40,245 bases of DNA from Streptomyces harenosi (GCF_011008945.1 NZ_WYCT01000024.1:1-40245), one strand, 5' to 3'; positions 1-8,879 are shown, numbered from the stretch's first letter. Translations and numbers: made by a program. Notes: generated from the sequence alone by a model not told the origin.

Positions 1-777
1 CCCCAGCCGCGCCCCGAGCGCCCCCGCCGCGAGCACGCCGAGCAGGCCCGCGCCCAGCGCCACGGCGAACACCACGCCGATGGCGGCCTCGCTCAGGTGC
101 GCCTGGGACAGGCCGATCCGGCCGCTGACGCCCCACAGGGAGTTCTGCGCGAGCGACCACAGCGGCATGACGGCGACGAGGAGCAGCCCGGAGCGGCGGT
201 GCGGCAGCGGGGTCCCGGCGGCGCGGGACCGCGCGGCGCCGGTGCCGGACGGCAGCCGGCCCGTGGCGGGCCACACGGCGAGCGCGGTCAGGGCGAGCGC
301 GGCCAGCGGCAGCCCGTGACCGGGGCCGAGGTGGGGGACGGTCAGATAGACGGCGCCCGCGAGGCCGGAGACGCTCAGCAGCCCCAGGGTGGAGGCCCGG
401 TGCGGGTCCCGCTGGGCGGCGATCCGGGTGGCGGCGACCGTCGTGGCCGTACCCGACCCGAAGCCGCCGAGGACCGCGCCGGCGACGACGGCCGGGACGG
501 CGGTGGTGAGGGCGGCGCCGCCGTAGCCGAGGACGGCCAGGACCAGGCCCGTCCGGGCCAGGGCGCGGGCGCCGACGCGTTCGACGCGGGAGGCGAGCAG
601 GAAGCCCGCCGTCGCCGAGCTCAGCAGCAGCGCGCTGCCGACGGCGCCCGCCTGCGTGGCGGAGAGCGGAAGCCCGGAGTCGAGCCGGCCGACGGTGGTC
701 GGCAGCAGATACGGGGCGAGGTACCCGGCCATGAACAGGGCGACGAGGGGCCAGGGGGCGGTGCGGGGGGCGAACAC
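1..777 (-). CDS. MFS transporter, N-terminal part (C-terminus lies outside the window)
   Basis: Read on the minus strand from GTG 777 there are 259 open codons to the window edge, with strongly GC-rich third positions and a very hydrophobic product. It starts VFAPRTAPWPLVALFMAGYL and continues with helices such as GLVLAVLGYGGAALTTAVPA and VVFAVALGAGLLGVLAAGAL. The pattern of short loops, basic residues after helix 2-3 (ASRVERVGARALART) and a glycine-rich helix 4 (GAVLGGFGSGTATT) is that of the major facilitator superfamily. About eight helices are seen. An alternative in-frame start is ATG 732, but that would cut into the first helix. The GTG has only a weak GGGA ribosome site. Substrate is unknown. 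It is divergent from the glucarate dehydratase gene, so a sugar-acid role is possible, but nothing in the sequence shows it. Confidence 0.75.
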   Translation of the reverse strand, partial: MFAPRTAPWPLVALFMAGYLAPYLLPTTVGRLDSGLPLSATQAGAVGSALLLSSATAGFLLASRVERVGARALARTGLVLAVLGYGGAALTTAVPAVVAGAVLGGFGSGTATTVAATRIAAQRDPHRASTLGLLSVSGLAGAVYLTVPHLGPGHGLPLAALALTALAVWPATGRLPSGTGAARSRAAGTPLPHRRSGLLLVAVMPLWSLAQNSLWGVSGRIGLSQAHLSEAAIGVVFAVALGAGLLGVLAAGALGARLG

Positions 778-1194
778 GGGCGTTCCCAGGGCATGCGAAA
801 GGAGCGGTTCGAGGGGGGAAGGGGCGCCGACCGTCGACGGACAGGAACGCGCGGCCAATTTGTATCAAGCGGCGACGGGGCGCGGGAGCGCGGGGGGTGT
901 GATGTGGGACACGGTCGCGTTTGAGGGTGTGGAGGGCCGGGTAAAAGGGCGCGCCGCCGTGCCGCGAGGGCCCGGGCGGGCCCGTGGTGGCGCCGGGCCG
1001 GAGGCCCCGAGGGCCCATTGACGGCCCCCGTCCGCCTCCCTAGCCTCCATCTGCATATGTGGACACCATCCATAGGGAGAGATGGGGGACCGGGACATGG
1101 GGATCAGGGCCGTGGAGCGGAGGCCGGCGCGGGCGAGGGCGGGCGGCCCGGGGGTCCCGCCCGCCGCCGGTCCCCACCGTGCGGGAGCCGCCCG
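778..1194. other. Intergenic region between divergent MFS and glucarate dehydratase genes
   Basis: About 240 bases next to the MFS gene hold no convincing coding sequence. They include a less GC-rich patch near 857-868 that could carry the MFS promoter. The gudD side holds a near-consensus promoter, a TGTGGACA motif at 1058-1065 whose TGT/ACA arms resemble GntR/FadR-type half sites, a small upstream ORF, and a GC hairpin at 1137-1162 (arms GGGCGGG and CCCGCCC). Confidence 0.5.
1018..1046 (+). promoter_or_regulatory. Predicted housekeeping-type promoter of the glucarate dehydratase gene
   Basis: TTGACG (1018-1023) and TAGCCT (1041-1046) are separated by exactly 17 bp, close to the Streptomyces HrdB pattern TTGACN-17-TAGNNT. 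Transcription would begin near 1053, giving a leader of about 140 nt before the gudD GTG. The TGTGGACA motif at 1058-1065 lies just downstream, where a repressor could block initiation. Confidence 0.6.
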
Positions 1195-1198
1195 GTGA
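1082..1198 (+). CDS. Possible upstream ORF (38 codons) overlapping the glucarate dehydratase start
   Basis: An ATG at 1082, preceded by AGGGAGAG, opens a 38-codon frame that ends in TGA at 1196-1198. This stop overlaps the GTG start of the next gene in a GTGA arrangement, as in translationally coupled genes. The predicted peptide is Arg-, Ala-, Gly- and Pro-rich (begins MGDRDMGIRAVERR) and resembles no family I recognise. Third positions are mostly G or C, but that is weak evidence in this genome. The Shine-Dalgarno spacing (about 3 nt) is short. It may be a leader peptide or chance. Confidence 0.3.
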   Translation: MGDRDMGIRAVERRPARARAGGPGVPPAAGPHRAGAAR

Positions 1199-2484
1199 AC
1201 CTCGCCATCGAGAGGGTCCGCCTCACGCCGGTCCTGGTCGCCGATCCGCCGCTGCTGAACACCCAGGGCGTCCACCAGCCCTACACGCCCCGGTTGATCG
1301 TCGAGGTGGTGACCGCCGACGGGATCACCGGCGTCGGCGAGACCTACGGCGACACCAAGTACCTCGAGCTGGCCCGCCCCCTCGCCCGGAAGGTGACGGG
1401 ACGCCGGGTCAGCGATCTGAACGGCCTCTTCCGGGACGCCGACGAGGTGGCCGTCGACGCCTCCCGGGTCGTGGGCCAGGCCGACGTCGGCGGCCTGCGC
1501 GGCGTCCAGACCGCCGGCAAGCTGCGCCTGTCCGTCGTCTCCGCCTTCGAGGTCGCCTGCCTCGACGCCCTCGGCAAGGCCCTCGGGCTGCCGGTGCACG
1601 CCCTGCTCGGCGGCAAGGTGCGCGACGCGGTCGAGTACAGCGCCTACCTGTTCTACAAGTGGGCCGGCCACCCGGCGGGCGTGCCCTCCGAGCCGGACGA
1701 CTGGGGCGCCGCCCTGGACCCGGCCGGTGTGGTGGAGCAGGCCCGGAAACTCGCCGGGCGGTACGGCTTCACCTCCTTCAAGCTCAAGGGCGGCGTCTTC
1801 CCGCCCGAGGAGGAGATCGCCGCCGTCCGCGCCCTGGCCGGCGCCTTTCCCGGGCGCCCGATGCGGCTGGACCCCAACGGCGCCTGGTCGGTGGAGACCT
1901 CCCTGAGGGTCGCGGAGGAACTCGGCGACGTCCTGGAGTACCTGGAGGACCCCGCGCTGGGCACCCCCGCCATGGCCGAGATCGCCGCCCGCACCGGCGT
2001 GCCGCTCGCCACCAACATGTGCGTGACCACCTTCGCCGAGATCCCGGAGGCGTTCACCCGGGGCGCCGTCCAGGTCGTCCTCTCCGACCACCACTACTGG
2101 GGCGGGCTGCGCAACACCCAGCACCTCGCCGCCGTCTGCCGCGCCTTCGGCGTCGGGGTGTCGATGCACTCCAACACCCACCTCGGCATCAGCCTCGCCG
2201 CGATGACCCACGTCGCGGCGACCGTCCCGGACCTCCACCACGCCTGCGACTCCCACTACCCCTGGCAGTCGGAGGACGTCCTCACCGAGCGGCTGGTGTT
2301 CGAGGGCGGCCGCGTCGCCGTCCCCGACGCCCCCGGGCTCGGCGTCGAGCTGGACCGCGACCGGCTGGCGTTCCTGCACCGGCGCTGGCTCGACGACGAC
2401 GGCGCGCTGCGGGACCGCGACGACGCGGCCGCGATGCGCGCCGCCGACCCCGCGTGGGTCACCCCCTCCGTCCCCCGCTGGTGA
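1195..2484 (+). CDS. Glucarate dehydratase-like enolase-superfamily enzyme
   Basis: A 429-residue member of the mandelate racemase/muconate lactonizing enzyme branch of the enolase superfamily, closest in motif pattern to D-glucarate dehydratase, which converts D-glucarate to 5-keto-4-deoxyglucarate. Visible active-site elements are the KxK pair in FKLKGG (K196, K198), the metal-binding aspartate in RLDPNGAW (D226), EYLEDPA, ATNMC, and the general-base histidine in MHSNTHLGIS (H325). Length is typical. The GTG at 1195 was chosen because GGGAG lies 8 nt upstream and the protein then begins NLAIERVRLTPV, the normal N-terminal beta strand. Several positions differ from classical GudD (DHHYWGG rather than DPHFW, ATNMCVTTF rather than ATNMIATD), so the true substrate may be another sugar acid. 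The sugar kinase downstream suggests a sugar-catabolism context. Confidence 0.8.
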   Translation: MNLAIERVRLTPVLVADPPLLNTQGVHQPYTPRLIVEVVTADGITGVGETYGDTKYLELARPLARKVTGRRVSDLNGLFRDADEVAVDASRVVGQADVGGLRGVQTAGKLRLSVVSAFEVACLDALGKALGLPVHALLGGKVRDAVEYSAYLFYKWAGHPAGVPSEPDDWGAALDPAGVVEQARKLAGRYGFTSFKLKGGVFPPEEEIAAVRALAGAFPGRPMRLDPNGAWSVETSLRVAEELGDVLEYLEDPALGTPAMAEIAARTGVPLATNMCVTTFAEIPEAFTRGAVQVVLSDHHYWGGLRNTQHLAAVCRAFGVGVSMHSNTHLGISLAAMTHVAATVPDLHHACDSHYPWQSEDVLTERLVFEGGRVAVPDAPGLGVELDRDRLAFLHRRWLDDDGALRDRDDAAAMRAADPAWVTPSVPRW

Positions 2485-2502
2485 GGGGCCGCCCCGGCCC
2501 CT
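2484..2502 (+). terminator. Hairpin at the 3' end of the glucarate dehydratase gene
   Basis: A perfect 8-bp stem, AGGGGCCG / CGGCCCCT with a 3-nt loop, starts at the last base of the stop codon. There is no U-tract, which is usual in Streptomyces. Confidence 0.5.
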
Positions 2503-2643
2503 GGGGGAGGCGCACGCACCGGGCACGCGGGCCGGGCCGGCGGTGGCACCCGGTGACGTGACCGGGGCCCGAGGGCGACTCCACCGCGTCGTCAGCGCGG
2601 TGATGCACACTGGCTTGACCCGCACCTCGTCAGGGAGCGCACC

Positions 2644-3897
2644 GTGACAGCGTCCGCCGTGTCCACCGCGTCCGATGTTTCCGCGACCGCGACAGCCGCG
2701 ACATCCGGGACAGCCGCGACAGCCGCGACAACTTCCGTGCCCGTCATGACCCCCGCGACCGCCGCCCCCGCCGTGGCCGGCGCCTCCGTCCTGCCCGCCG
2801 GGGCGGGACCGCACGGCCACGCCCAGGTCGACCCCCTGGGCGCCCTGCGCACCCCGGCCGATCCCACCTGGGACGTGTACCTGACCGGGACCGTCTTCCT
2901 CGACATCATCTTCACCGGGCTCGGCACCGCCCCGGTGCGCGGGACCGAGTCCTGGGCCCGGGGGATGGGGTCCAGCCCGGGCGGCGTGGCCAACATGGCG
3001 ACCGCGCTGGCCCGCCTCGGCCTGCGCACCTCGCTCGCCGCCGCCTTCGGCGACGACCACTACGGCGACTACTGCTGGGACGCGCTGGAGCAGGGCGAGG
3101 GCATCGACCTGTCCCCGTCGCGCACCGTGCCCGGCTGGCACTCGCCGGTCACGGTCTCCATGGCCTACGAGGGAGAGCGCACGATGGTCTCCCACGGCCA
3201 CGAGCCGCCGCCGGAGGAGGCCGCGCCCGACTGTCCCCCGCGCGCCCGTGCCGCCGTCGCCTCGCTGACCCCCGGCCGGCCGGCCCCCTGGATCGCGCAG
3301 GCCGCGGCCCGGGGCACCCGCGTCTTCGCCGACGTCGGCTGGGACGACACCGGCGCCTGGGACCTGGCGGGCCTGACCGACCTCGCCCACTGCGAGGCGT
3401 TCCTGCCCAACGCCGAGGAGGCCATGCGCTACACCGGCGCCCGCTGCCCCCGGGCCGCCGCGCACGCGCTGACCGAGCACGTGCCGCTCGCGGTGGTCAC
3501 CCTCGGCGCGGAGGGCGCCTACGCCGTGGACCGGCGCACCGGCGAGAGCGCCGAGGTGCCCGCCATCGCCGTCGAGGCACTGGACCCCACCGGAGCCGGG
3601 GACGTCTTCGTCGCCGGGTTCGTCACCGGCACCCTGGCCGGCTGGCCGCTCGCCGACCGGCTCGCCTTCGCCGGGCTGACCGCCGCCCTCTCCGTCCAGG
3701 AGTTCGGCGGCTCCCTGTCCGCGCCCGGCTGGACCGAGATCGCCGCCTGGTGGCGCGAGGTCCAGTCCGTCGAGAGCCAGGACCCGGCGGCGCTGCGCCG
3801 CTACGCGTTCCTGGCGGATCTGGTCCCCGGCGACCTGGACCGCCCGTGGCCGCTGCGCCGCGCGGTCCCCACCATCGGCTTCCGCCGCCCGGTCTGA
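2644..3897 (+). CDS. PfkB/ribokinase-family carbohydrate kinase
   Basis: A 417-residue cytosolic sugar kinase of the PfkB family, which phosphorylates a sugar or nucleoside with ATP. The N-terminal signature is SSPGGVANMATALARLG. The C-terminal PfkB signature is DPTGAGDVFVAGF (residues 314-326), with D320 as expected catalytic base in the GAGD anion hole. The kinase fold begins around residue 75 (WDVYLTGTVFLDIIFTGL). The first 70 residues are a low-complexity Ala/Thr/Ser region that contains a 9-bp tandem repeat. GTG 2644 was chosen for its GGGAG ribosome site 7 nt upstream, but a later start within the repeat cannot be excluded. The physiological sugar is not evident. The gene is 159 bp downstream of the glucarate dehydratase gene on the same strand, with a hairpin between them. 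Confidence 0.8.
   Translation: MTASAVSTASDVSATATAATSGTAATAATTSVPVMTPATAAPAVAGASVLPAGAGPHGHAQVDPLGALRTPADPTWDVYLTGTVFLDIIFTGLGTAPVRGTESWARGMGSSPGGVANMATALARLGLRTSLAAAFGDDHYGDYCWDALEQGEGIDLSPSRTVPGWHSPVTVSMAYEGERTMVSHGHEPPPEEAAPDCPPRARAAVASLTPGRPAPWIAQAAARGTRVFADVGWDDTGAWDLAGLTDLAHCEAFLPNAEEAMRYTGARCPRAAAHALTEHVPLAVVTLGAEGAYAVDRRTGESAEVPAIAVEALDPTGAGDVFVAGFVTGTLAGWPLADRLAFAGLTAALSVQEFGGSLSAPGWTEIAAWWREVQSVESQDPAALRRYAFLADLVPGDLDRPWPLRRAVPTIGFRRPV
2689..2733 (+). repeat. 9-bp tandem repeat inside the sugar kinase N-terminus
   Basis: Five consecutive 9-bp units: GCGACAGCC, GCGACATCC, GGGACAGCC, GCGACAGCC, GCGACAACT. The period is a multiple of three, so copy changes keep the frame and change the number of Ala-Thr-Ala/Ser tripeptides ahead of the kinase domain. 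Confidence 0.8.
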
Positions 3898-3993
3898 CCC
3901 CGCGCCGCCCGGGCCCGGCGCCCGCCGCGCCGCCCGGCGGACCGGCCGCGCGGTGGACTTCGCCACCCCGGCGGGGCGGCCGGTGAAAAGCCC

Positions 3994-4023
3994 TTCGGCG
4001 TTGTCACCCGCCCGTCGTACCCT
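3994..4023 (+). promoter_or_regulatory. Candidate promoter of the phoH-ybeY cluster
   Basis: TACCCT (4018-4023) fits a Streptomyces -10 box, with a poor -35 candidate TTCGGC (3994-3999) 18 bp upstream. It lies 70 bp before phoH in the 196-bp gap after the sugar kinase gene. Confidence 0.3.
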
Positions 4024-4093
4024 GGGAGTCGCGAGGCCGCCGTCAGCCGTGCGGCCGTGACGAGGAGGAACCGCAGGCCTTAAGCGCCGGCCC

Positions 4094-5170
<1,077 letters not shown>

Positions 5171-5182
5171 ACCAGCACGACC

Positions 5183-5680
5183 ATGTCGATCGACGTCAAC
5201 AACGAGTCCGGAACCGAGGTCGACGAGCAGGCGATCCTCGACATCGCCCGCTACGCGCTCGCGCGGATGCGCATCCACCCGCTCTCCGAGCTCTCGGTGA
5301 TCGTCGTGGACGCCGACGCCATGGAGCAGCTCCACATCCAGTGGATGGACCTGCCGGGGCCCACGGACGTCATGTCCTTCCCGATGGACGAACTGCGTCC
5401 GCCGTCCAAGGACGACGACGAGCCCCCGCAGGGCCTGCTCGGCGACATCGTGCTCTGCCCCGAGGTCGCCGCCCGGCAGGGCGCCGAGGCGCCGACCCGG
5501 CACACCATGGACGAGGAGCTGCAACTGCTCACCGTCCACGGTGTGCTGCACCTGCTCGGCTACGACCACGAGGAGCCGGACGAGAAGGCCGAGATGTTCG
5601 GCCTCCAGGCCGCCATCGTGGACGGCTGGCGTGCGGAGAGGGGCCTGACCGGCCCGTCCCCGGCCCCGACCGTGTCATGA
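5183..5680 (+). CDS. ybeY: Endoribonuclease YbeY (rRNA maturation factor)
   Basis: A 165-residue zinc-dependent endoribonuclease involved in 16S rRNA 3' end maturation and ribosome quality control. The diagnostic zinc motif is [11 protein letters not shown], giving ligands H119, H123 and H129. Upstream, the conserved [11 protein letters not shown] and [10 protein letters not shown] segments match the family. Length is typical for actinobacteria. It lies between phoH and the CBS-domain gene. Its stop codon overlaps the next start (ATGA), so translation of the two is probably coupled. The start at 5183 is the first ATG after phoH. Its Shine-Dalgarno is weak, so it may be coupled to phoH. Confidence 0.93.
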   Translation: MSIDVNNESGTEVDEQAILDIARYALARMRIHPLSELSVIVVDADAMEQLHIQWMDLPGPTDVMSFPMDELRPPSKDDDEPPQGLLGDIVLCPEVAARQGAEAPTRHTMDEELQLLTVHGVLHLLGYDHEEPDEKAEMFGLQAAIVDGWRAERGLTGPSPAPTVS

Positions 5681-6987
5681 GCCCCGGGCTCGTCGCCGGC
5701 GCCGTCGCCCTCGTCGTCGTCGCCTGGCTCGCCGCCTGCGCGGAGGCGGGCCTGGCCCGCGTCTCCAGCTTCCGGGCCGAGGAGGCCGTACGGTCCGGAC
5801 GGCGTGGCAGCGCCAAGCTGGCCCAGGTCGCCGCGGACCCGACCCGCTACCTGAACGTGGCGCTGCTGGTCCGCGTCGCCTGCGAGATGGCCGCCGCCGC
5901 CCTGGTCACCCACGCCTGCCTGAAGGAGTTCGCCGGCACCGGCCAGGCGCTGGTGGTCGCCATCGCGGTCATGGTGCTGGTGTCGTACGTCGCCGTCGGG
6001 GTCTCCCCGCGCACCATCGGCCGCCAGCACCCGCTGAACACGGCGACCGTGGCGGCGTACGTCCTGGTGCCGCTGGCGCGGATCATGGGCCCGGTCCCCT
6101 CGCTGCTGATCCTCCTCGGCAACGCGCTCACCCCCGGCAAGGGCTTCCGCCGCGGGCCGTTCGCCTCCGAGGCCGAGCTGCGCGCGCTGGTGGACCTGGC
6201 CGAGAAGGAGTCGCTGATCGAGGCCGAGGAGCGCCGCATGGTGCACTCGGTCTTCGAGCTGGGCGACACCCTGGTGCGCGAGGTGATGGTGCCGCGCACC
6301 GACCTCGTGGTCATCGAGCGCTACAAGACCATCCGCCAGGCCCTCACCCTCGCCCTGCGCTCCGGCTTCTCCCGCATCCCGGTCACCGGGGACAGCGAGG
6401 ACGACATCGTCGGGATCGTCTACCTGAAGGACCTCGTCCGCAAGACGCACATCAGCCGCGACGCCGAGTCCGAGCTGGTCTCCACGGCGATGCGCCCGGC
6501 GGTCTTCGTGCCCGACACCAAGAACGCCGGCGATCTGCTGCGCGAGATGCAGAAGGAGCGCAACCACGTCGCCGTCGTCGTCGACGAGTACGGCGGCACG
6601 GCGGGCATCGTCACCATCGAGGACATCCTGGAGGAGATCGTCGGCGAGATCACCGACGAGTACGACCGGGAGCTGCCGCCCGTGGAGGACCTCGGCGGGG
6701 ACCGCTACCGGGTCACCGCCCGCCTCGGCATCGGCGACCTCGGCGAGCTGTACGGCCTGGAGTCCTACGACGACGAGGACGTGGAGACGGTCGGCGGTCT
6801 GCTGGCCAAGGCGCTGGGCCGGGTCCCGATCGCGGGCGCCTCCTCCGTCGTCGAGCTCCCCGACGGGCGGGGACTGCGCCTGACGGCGGAGGCCGCCGCC
6901 GGCCGCCGCAACAAGATCGTCACGGTGCTGGCGGAGCCGGCCGATCCGGAGGAATCCGCGTCCGGCGAGGAGGAGCAGGCGGGATGA
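5677..6987 (+). CDS. CBS-domain membrane protein, hemolysin C/CorC (UPF0053) family
   Basis: A 436-residue protein with an N-terminal CNNM/DUF21-type membrane region of about four helices (residues 1-150, e.g. [20 protein letters not shown]), a tandem CBS pair (about 195-320, including [32 protein letters not shown] and [27 protein letters not shown]), and a C-terminal CorC/HlyC transporter-associated domain (about 335-415, [18 protein letters not shown]). The family is linked to magnesium or cobalt efflux and is often called hemolysin, though haemolysis is not its established role. The ATG at 5677 overlaps the ybeY stop codon. The conserved phoH-ybeY-CBS order is common in bacteria. The last 15 residues are Glu-rich. 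Confidence 0.9.
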   Translation: MSPGLVAGAVALVVVAWLAACAEAGLARVSSFRAEEAVRSGRRGSAKLAQVAADPTRYLNVALLVRVACEMAAAALVTHACLKEFAGTGQALVVAIAVMVLVSYVAVGVSPRTIGRQHPLNTATVAAYVLVPLARIMGPVPSLLILLGNALTPGKGFRRGPFASEAELRALVDLAEKESLIEAEERRMVHSVFELGDTLVREVMVPRTDLVVIERYKTIRQALTLALRSGFSRIPVTGDSEDDIVGIVYLKDLVRKTHISRDAESELVSTAMRPAVFVPDTKNAGDLLREMQKERNHVAVVVDEYGGTAGIVTIEDILEEIVGEITDEYDRELPPVEDLGGDRYRVTARLGIGDLGELYGLESYDDEDVETVGGLLAKALGRVPIAGASSVVELPDGRGLRLTAEAAAGRRNKIVTVLAEPADPEESASGEEEQAG

Positions 6988-7343
6988 GCCCGCAGGAGCT
7001 GCGCGCGCTGTGCCTGTCCTTCGAGGCGGCGGTGGAGGAGTTCCCGTTCGGCCCGGAGTTCTCCGTCTTCAAGGTCGGGGGCAGGATGTTCGCCCTGACG
7101 GACCTCGGCGCGCGGCCCCTGAAGGTCAACCTCAAGTGCGACCCGGAGGACGCGGTCCGGCTGCGCGCCGGGCACCCCGGCCTGATCGTCCCCGGCTGGC
7201 ACATGAACAAGCGCCACTGGAACACGGTGACGGCCGACGGCGGCCTGCCGGACGGCCTGGTCCGGGAGCTCGTCGAGGACTCCTACGACCTGGTGGTGGC
7301 CCGCCTGCCCCGCGCCGAGCGGCTGCGGCTGGACCGCCCCTGA
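6984..7343 (+). CDS. MmcQ/YjbR-family protein
   Basis: A 119-residue protein with the YjbR/MmcQ fold (CyaY-like, sometimes annotated as DNA-binding). Characteristic segments are PFGPEFSVFKVGGRMFAL, VNLKCDPEDAVRLR and PGWHMNKRHWNTV, the last being the family's most conserved stretch. Function is not established. The ATG at 6984 overlaps the stop of the CBS-domain gene, making this the fourth gene of the phoH cluster, probably on the same transcript. Nothing unusual in length or composition. Confidence 0.85.
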   Translation: MSPQELRALCLSFEAAVEEFPFGPEFSVFKVGGRMFALTDLGARPLKVNLKCDPEDAVRLRAGHPGLIVPGWHMNKRHWNTVTADGGLPDGLVRELVEDSYDLVVARLPRAERLRLDRP

Positions 7344-7420
7344 GGACGCCGGCCACGCAGACGGCCCGGCCCGGCGCGGGGCGATGTACCCCGTGGCGGG
7401 TGAGCGCCGGTGCCGCTACG

Positions 7421-7426
7421 TATGCT
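7421..7426 (+). promoter_or_regulatory. -10 box giving a probable leaderless transcript of the deaminase-like gene
   Basis: TATGCT ends 6 nt before the ATG at 7433, so transcription should start at or next to the start codon. No Shine-Dalgarno sequence precedes the ATG. A -35 element is not clear. Confidence 0.5.
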
Positions 7427-7432
7427 CACCCC

Positions 7433-7786
7433 ATGACCGACACCAGCGCGCTCGACCCCGAGGACCGCAAGATCGTCACCCTGGCCCGTTCCGCCCGGGC
7501 CCGCAACGGTGTGCCCGAGGGGGCCGCCGTACGCGACGAGACGGGACGCACGTATGTCGCCGGCACCGTCGCCCTGGAGTCGTTGCGGCTCAGCGCCCTG
7601 CGCACGGCGGTGGCGATGGCGGTGGCCTCCGGCGCCAAGTCGCTGGAGGCGGCGGCCGTGGTGACCGAGGCGGAGTCCGCGCCGGCCGAGGACCTGGCGG
7701 CGGTGCGGGACCTGGGCGGGCCGGGGACCCCGGTGCTCGTCGCCTCGCCGGACGGCACGGTGCGGGCCACGGTGGACGCCGGCTGA
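7433..7786 (+). CDS. Cytidine-deaminase-like protein lacking the catalytic residues
   Basis: A 117-residue protein whose pattern AAVRDETGRTYVAGTVALES then LRLSALRTAVAMAVASG follows the cytidine deaminase fold (sheet, then helix carrying the active site). In true CDAs the helix starts with CAE, supplying a zinc ligand and the proton-shuttling glutamate, and a later PCxxC supplies two more zinc ligands. Here CAERTA corresponds to SALRTA, and the whole protein contains no cysteine and no histidine. It therefore cannot bind the catalytic zinc in the usual way. It is probably a non-enzymatic paralogue kept for structure or ligand binding. It lies between the phoH cluster and era, a position where Streptomyces genomes usually carry a gene annotated cytidine deaminase. 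Confidence 0.7.
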   Translation: MTDTSALDPEDRKIVTLARSARARNGVPEGAAVRDETGRTYVAGTVALESLRLSALRTAVAMAVASGAKSLEAAAVVTEAESAPAEDLAAVRDLGGPGTPVLVASPDGTVRATVDAG

Positions 7787-7795
7787 GGACGCGGC

Positions 7796-7832
7796 GGCCC
7801 CGCCGGGTCCCGCCGCGGCGGGACCCGGGGCC
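7796..7832 (+). terminator. Strong hairpin between the deaminase-like gene and era
   Basis: An outer stem, GGCCCCG/CGGGGCC, encloses a perfect inner palindrome (GGGTCCCGCC/GGCGGGACCC, 7805-7826) with a 2-nt bulge. It begins 9 nt after the stop codon. Confidence 0.6.
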
Positions 7833-7886
7833 GGTGCGGGGCGCGGTGGTACGGCGGTGCCCTGTGGATCAGGGACAATGGGCGCC

Positions 7887-8879
7887 ATGAGCGTTCGCAG
7901 TCAGTCGTCCGAGCCGTCGGAACCGTCCGAGGATGGGGGCACCTCCCACGCCCGTGAGGCAGTGGGGGACCACCGGGCGGGCTTCGCCTGCTTCGTGGGC
8001 CGTCCCAACGCGGGGAAGTCCACCCTCACGAACGCTCTGGTCGGACAGAAGGTGGCGATCACCTCGAACCGGCCGCAGACCACCCGGCACACCGTGCGCG
8101 GCATCGTGCACCGGCCGGACGCGCAGCTCATCCTGGTGGACACCCCGGGGCTGCACAAGCCGCGCACGCTGCTGGGCGAGCGGCTGAACGACGTCGTGCG
8201 CACCACGTGGGCCGAGGTCGACGTGATCGGCTTCTGCCTCCCGGCCAACGAGAAGATCGGCCCCGGCGACCGGTTCATCGCCAAGGAGCTGGCGGGGATC
8301 AAGAAGACCCCGAAGGTCGCGATCGTCACCAAGACCGACCTGGTGGACTCCAAGACCCTGGCCGAGCAGCTCATCGCCATCGACCAGCTCGGCCGCGAGC
8401 TGGACATCACCTGGGCGGAGATCGTCCCCGTCTCGGCGACCGCGAACAAGCAGGTCGACCTGCTCGCCGACCTCCTCATCCCGCTGCTGCCCCAGGGGCC
8501 CGCGCTCTACCCGGAGGGCGACCTCACCGACGAGCCCGAGCAGGTCATGGTGGCCGAGCTGATCCGGGAGGCCGCGCTGGAGGGCGTGCGCGACGAACTG
8601 CCGCACTCCATCGCCGTCGTGGTGGAGGAGATGCTCCCGCGCGAGGACCGCCCCGCCGACAAGCCCCTGCTCGACATCCACGCCAACGTCTTCATCGAGC
8701 GGCCCAGCCAGAAGGGCATCATCATCGGCCCCAAGGGGCGGCGGCTGAAGGAGGTCGGCATCAAGTCCCGCAAGCAGATCGAGGCGCTGCTGGGCACCCC
8801 GGTCTTCCTGGACCTGCACGTGAAGGTGGCCAAGGACTGGCAGCGGGACCCCAAGCAGCTCCGCCGCCTGGGCTTCTGA
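7887..8879 (+). CDS. era: GTPase Era
   Basis: A 330-residue Era GTPase, which binds 16S rRNA through its KH domain and checks 30S maturation. Visible motifs are G1 GRPNAGKS (residues 38-45), switch region SNRPQTTRHTVRG, G3 DTPG (85-88), G4 TKTD (148-151), and the KH motif IIIGPKGRRLKEVG (from about 278). The C-terminus WQRDPKQLRRLGF is standard. The first 30 residues are a variable extension that includes a palindromic repeat translated in frame. ATG 7887 was chosen because GACAAT ends 7 nt upstream, giving a leaderless-type start. An in-frame ATG at 7878 lies inside that box. It is separated from the convergent emfourin gene by a strong terminator. Confidence 0.93.
   Translation: MSVRSQSSEPSEPSEDGGTSHAREAVGDHRAGFACFVGRPNAGKSTLTNALVGQKVAITSNRPQTTRHTVRGIVHRPDAQLILVDTPGLHKPRTLLGERLNDVVRTTWAEVDVIGFCLPANEKIGPGDRFIAKELAGIKKTPKVAIVTKTDLVDSKTLAEQLIAIDQLGRELDITWAEIVPVSATANKQVDLLADLLIPLLPQGPALYPEGDLTDEPEQVMVAELIREAALEGVRDELPHSIAVVVEEMLPREDRPADKPLLDIHANVFIERPSQKGIIIGPKGRRLKEVGIKSRKQIEALLGTPVFLDLHVKVAKDWQRDPKQLRRLGF
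7934..7971. repeat. Streptomyces-type palindromic repeat within the era N-terminal coding region
   Basis: TGGGGGCACCTCCCACGCC is followed by a 5-nt loop and GGCAGTGGGGGA. The arms CTCCCACGCC and GGC-A-GTGGGGG pair over 10 bp with one bulged A. The sequence resembles the TGGGGGnACCTCCC...GGnGTGGGGGA repeat scattered in Streptomyces intergenic regions. Here it is translated as roughly GGTSHAREAVGD in the variable extension before the GTPase domain. Confidence 0.65.

Noticed and set aside
97..924. Plus-strand open frame of 275 codons over the MFS gene
   Set aside because: Composition is Gly/Arg/Ala-rich antisense noise. The minus strand encodes clear transmembrane helices here.
2601..2630. Promoter before the sugar kinase gene (CACACT and TTGACC)
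   Set aside because: The hexamers are in the wrong order or spacing for one promoter, so I did not annotate it.
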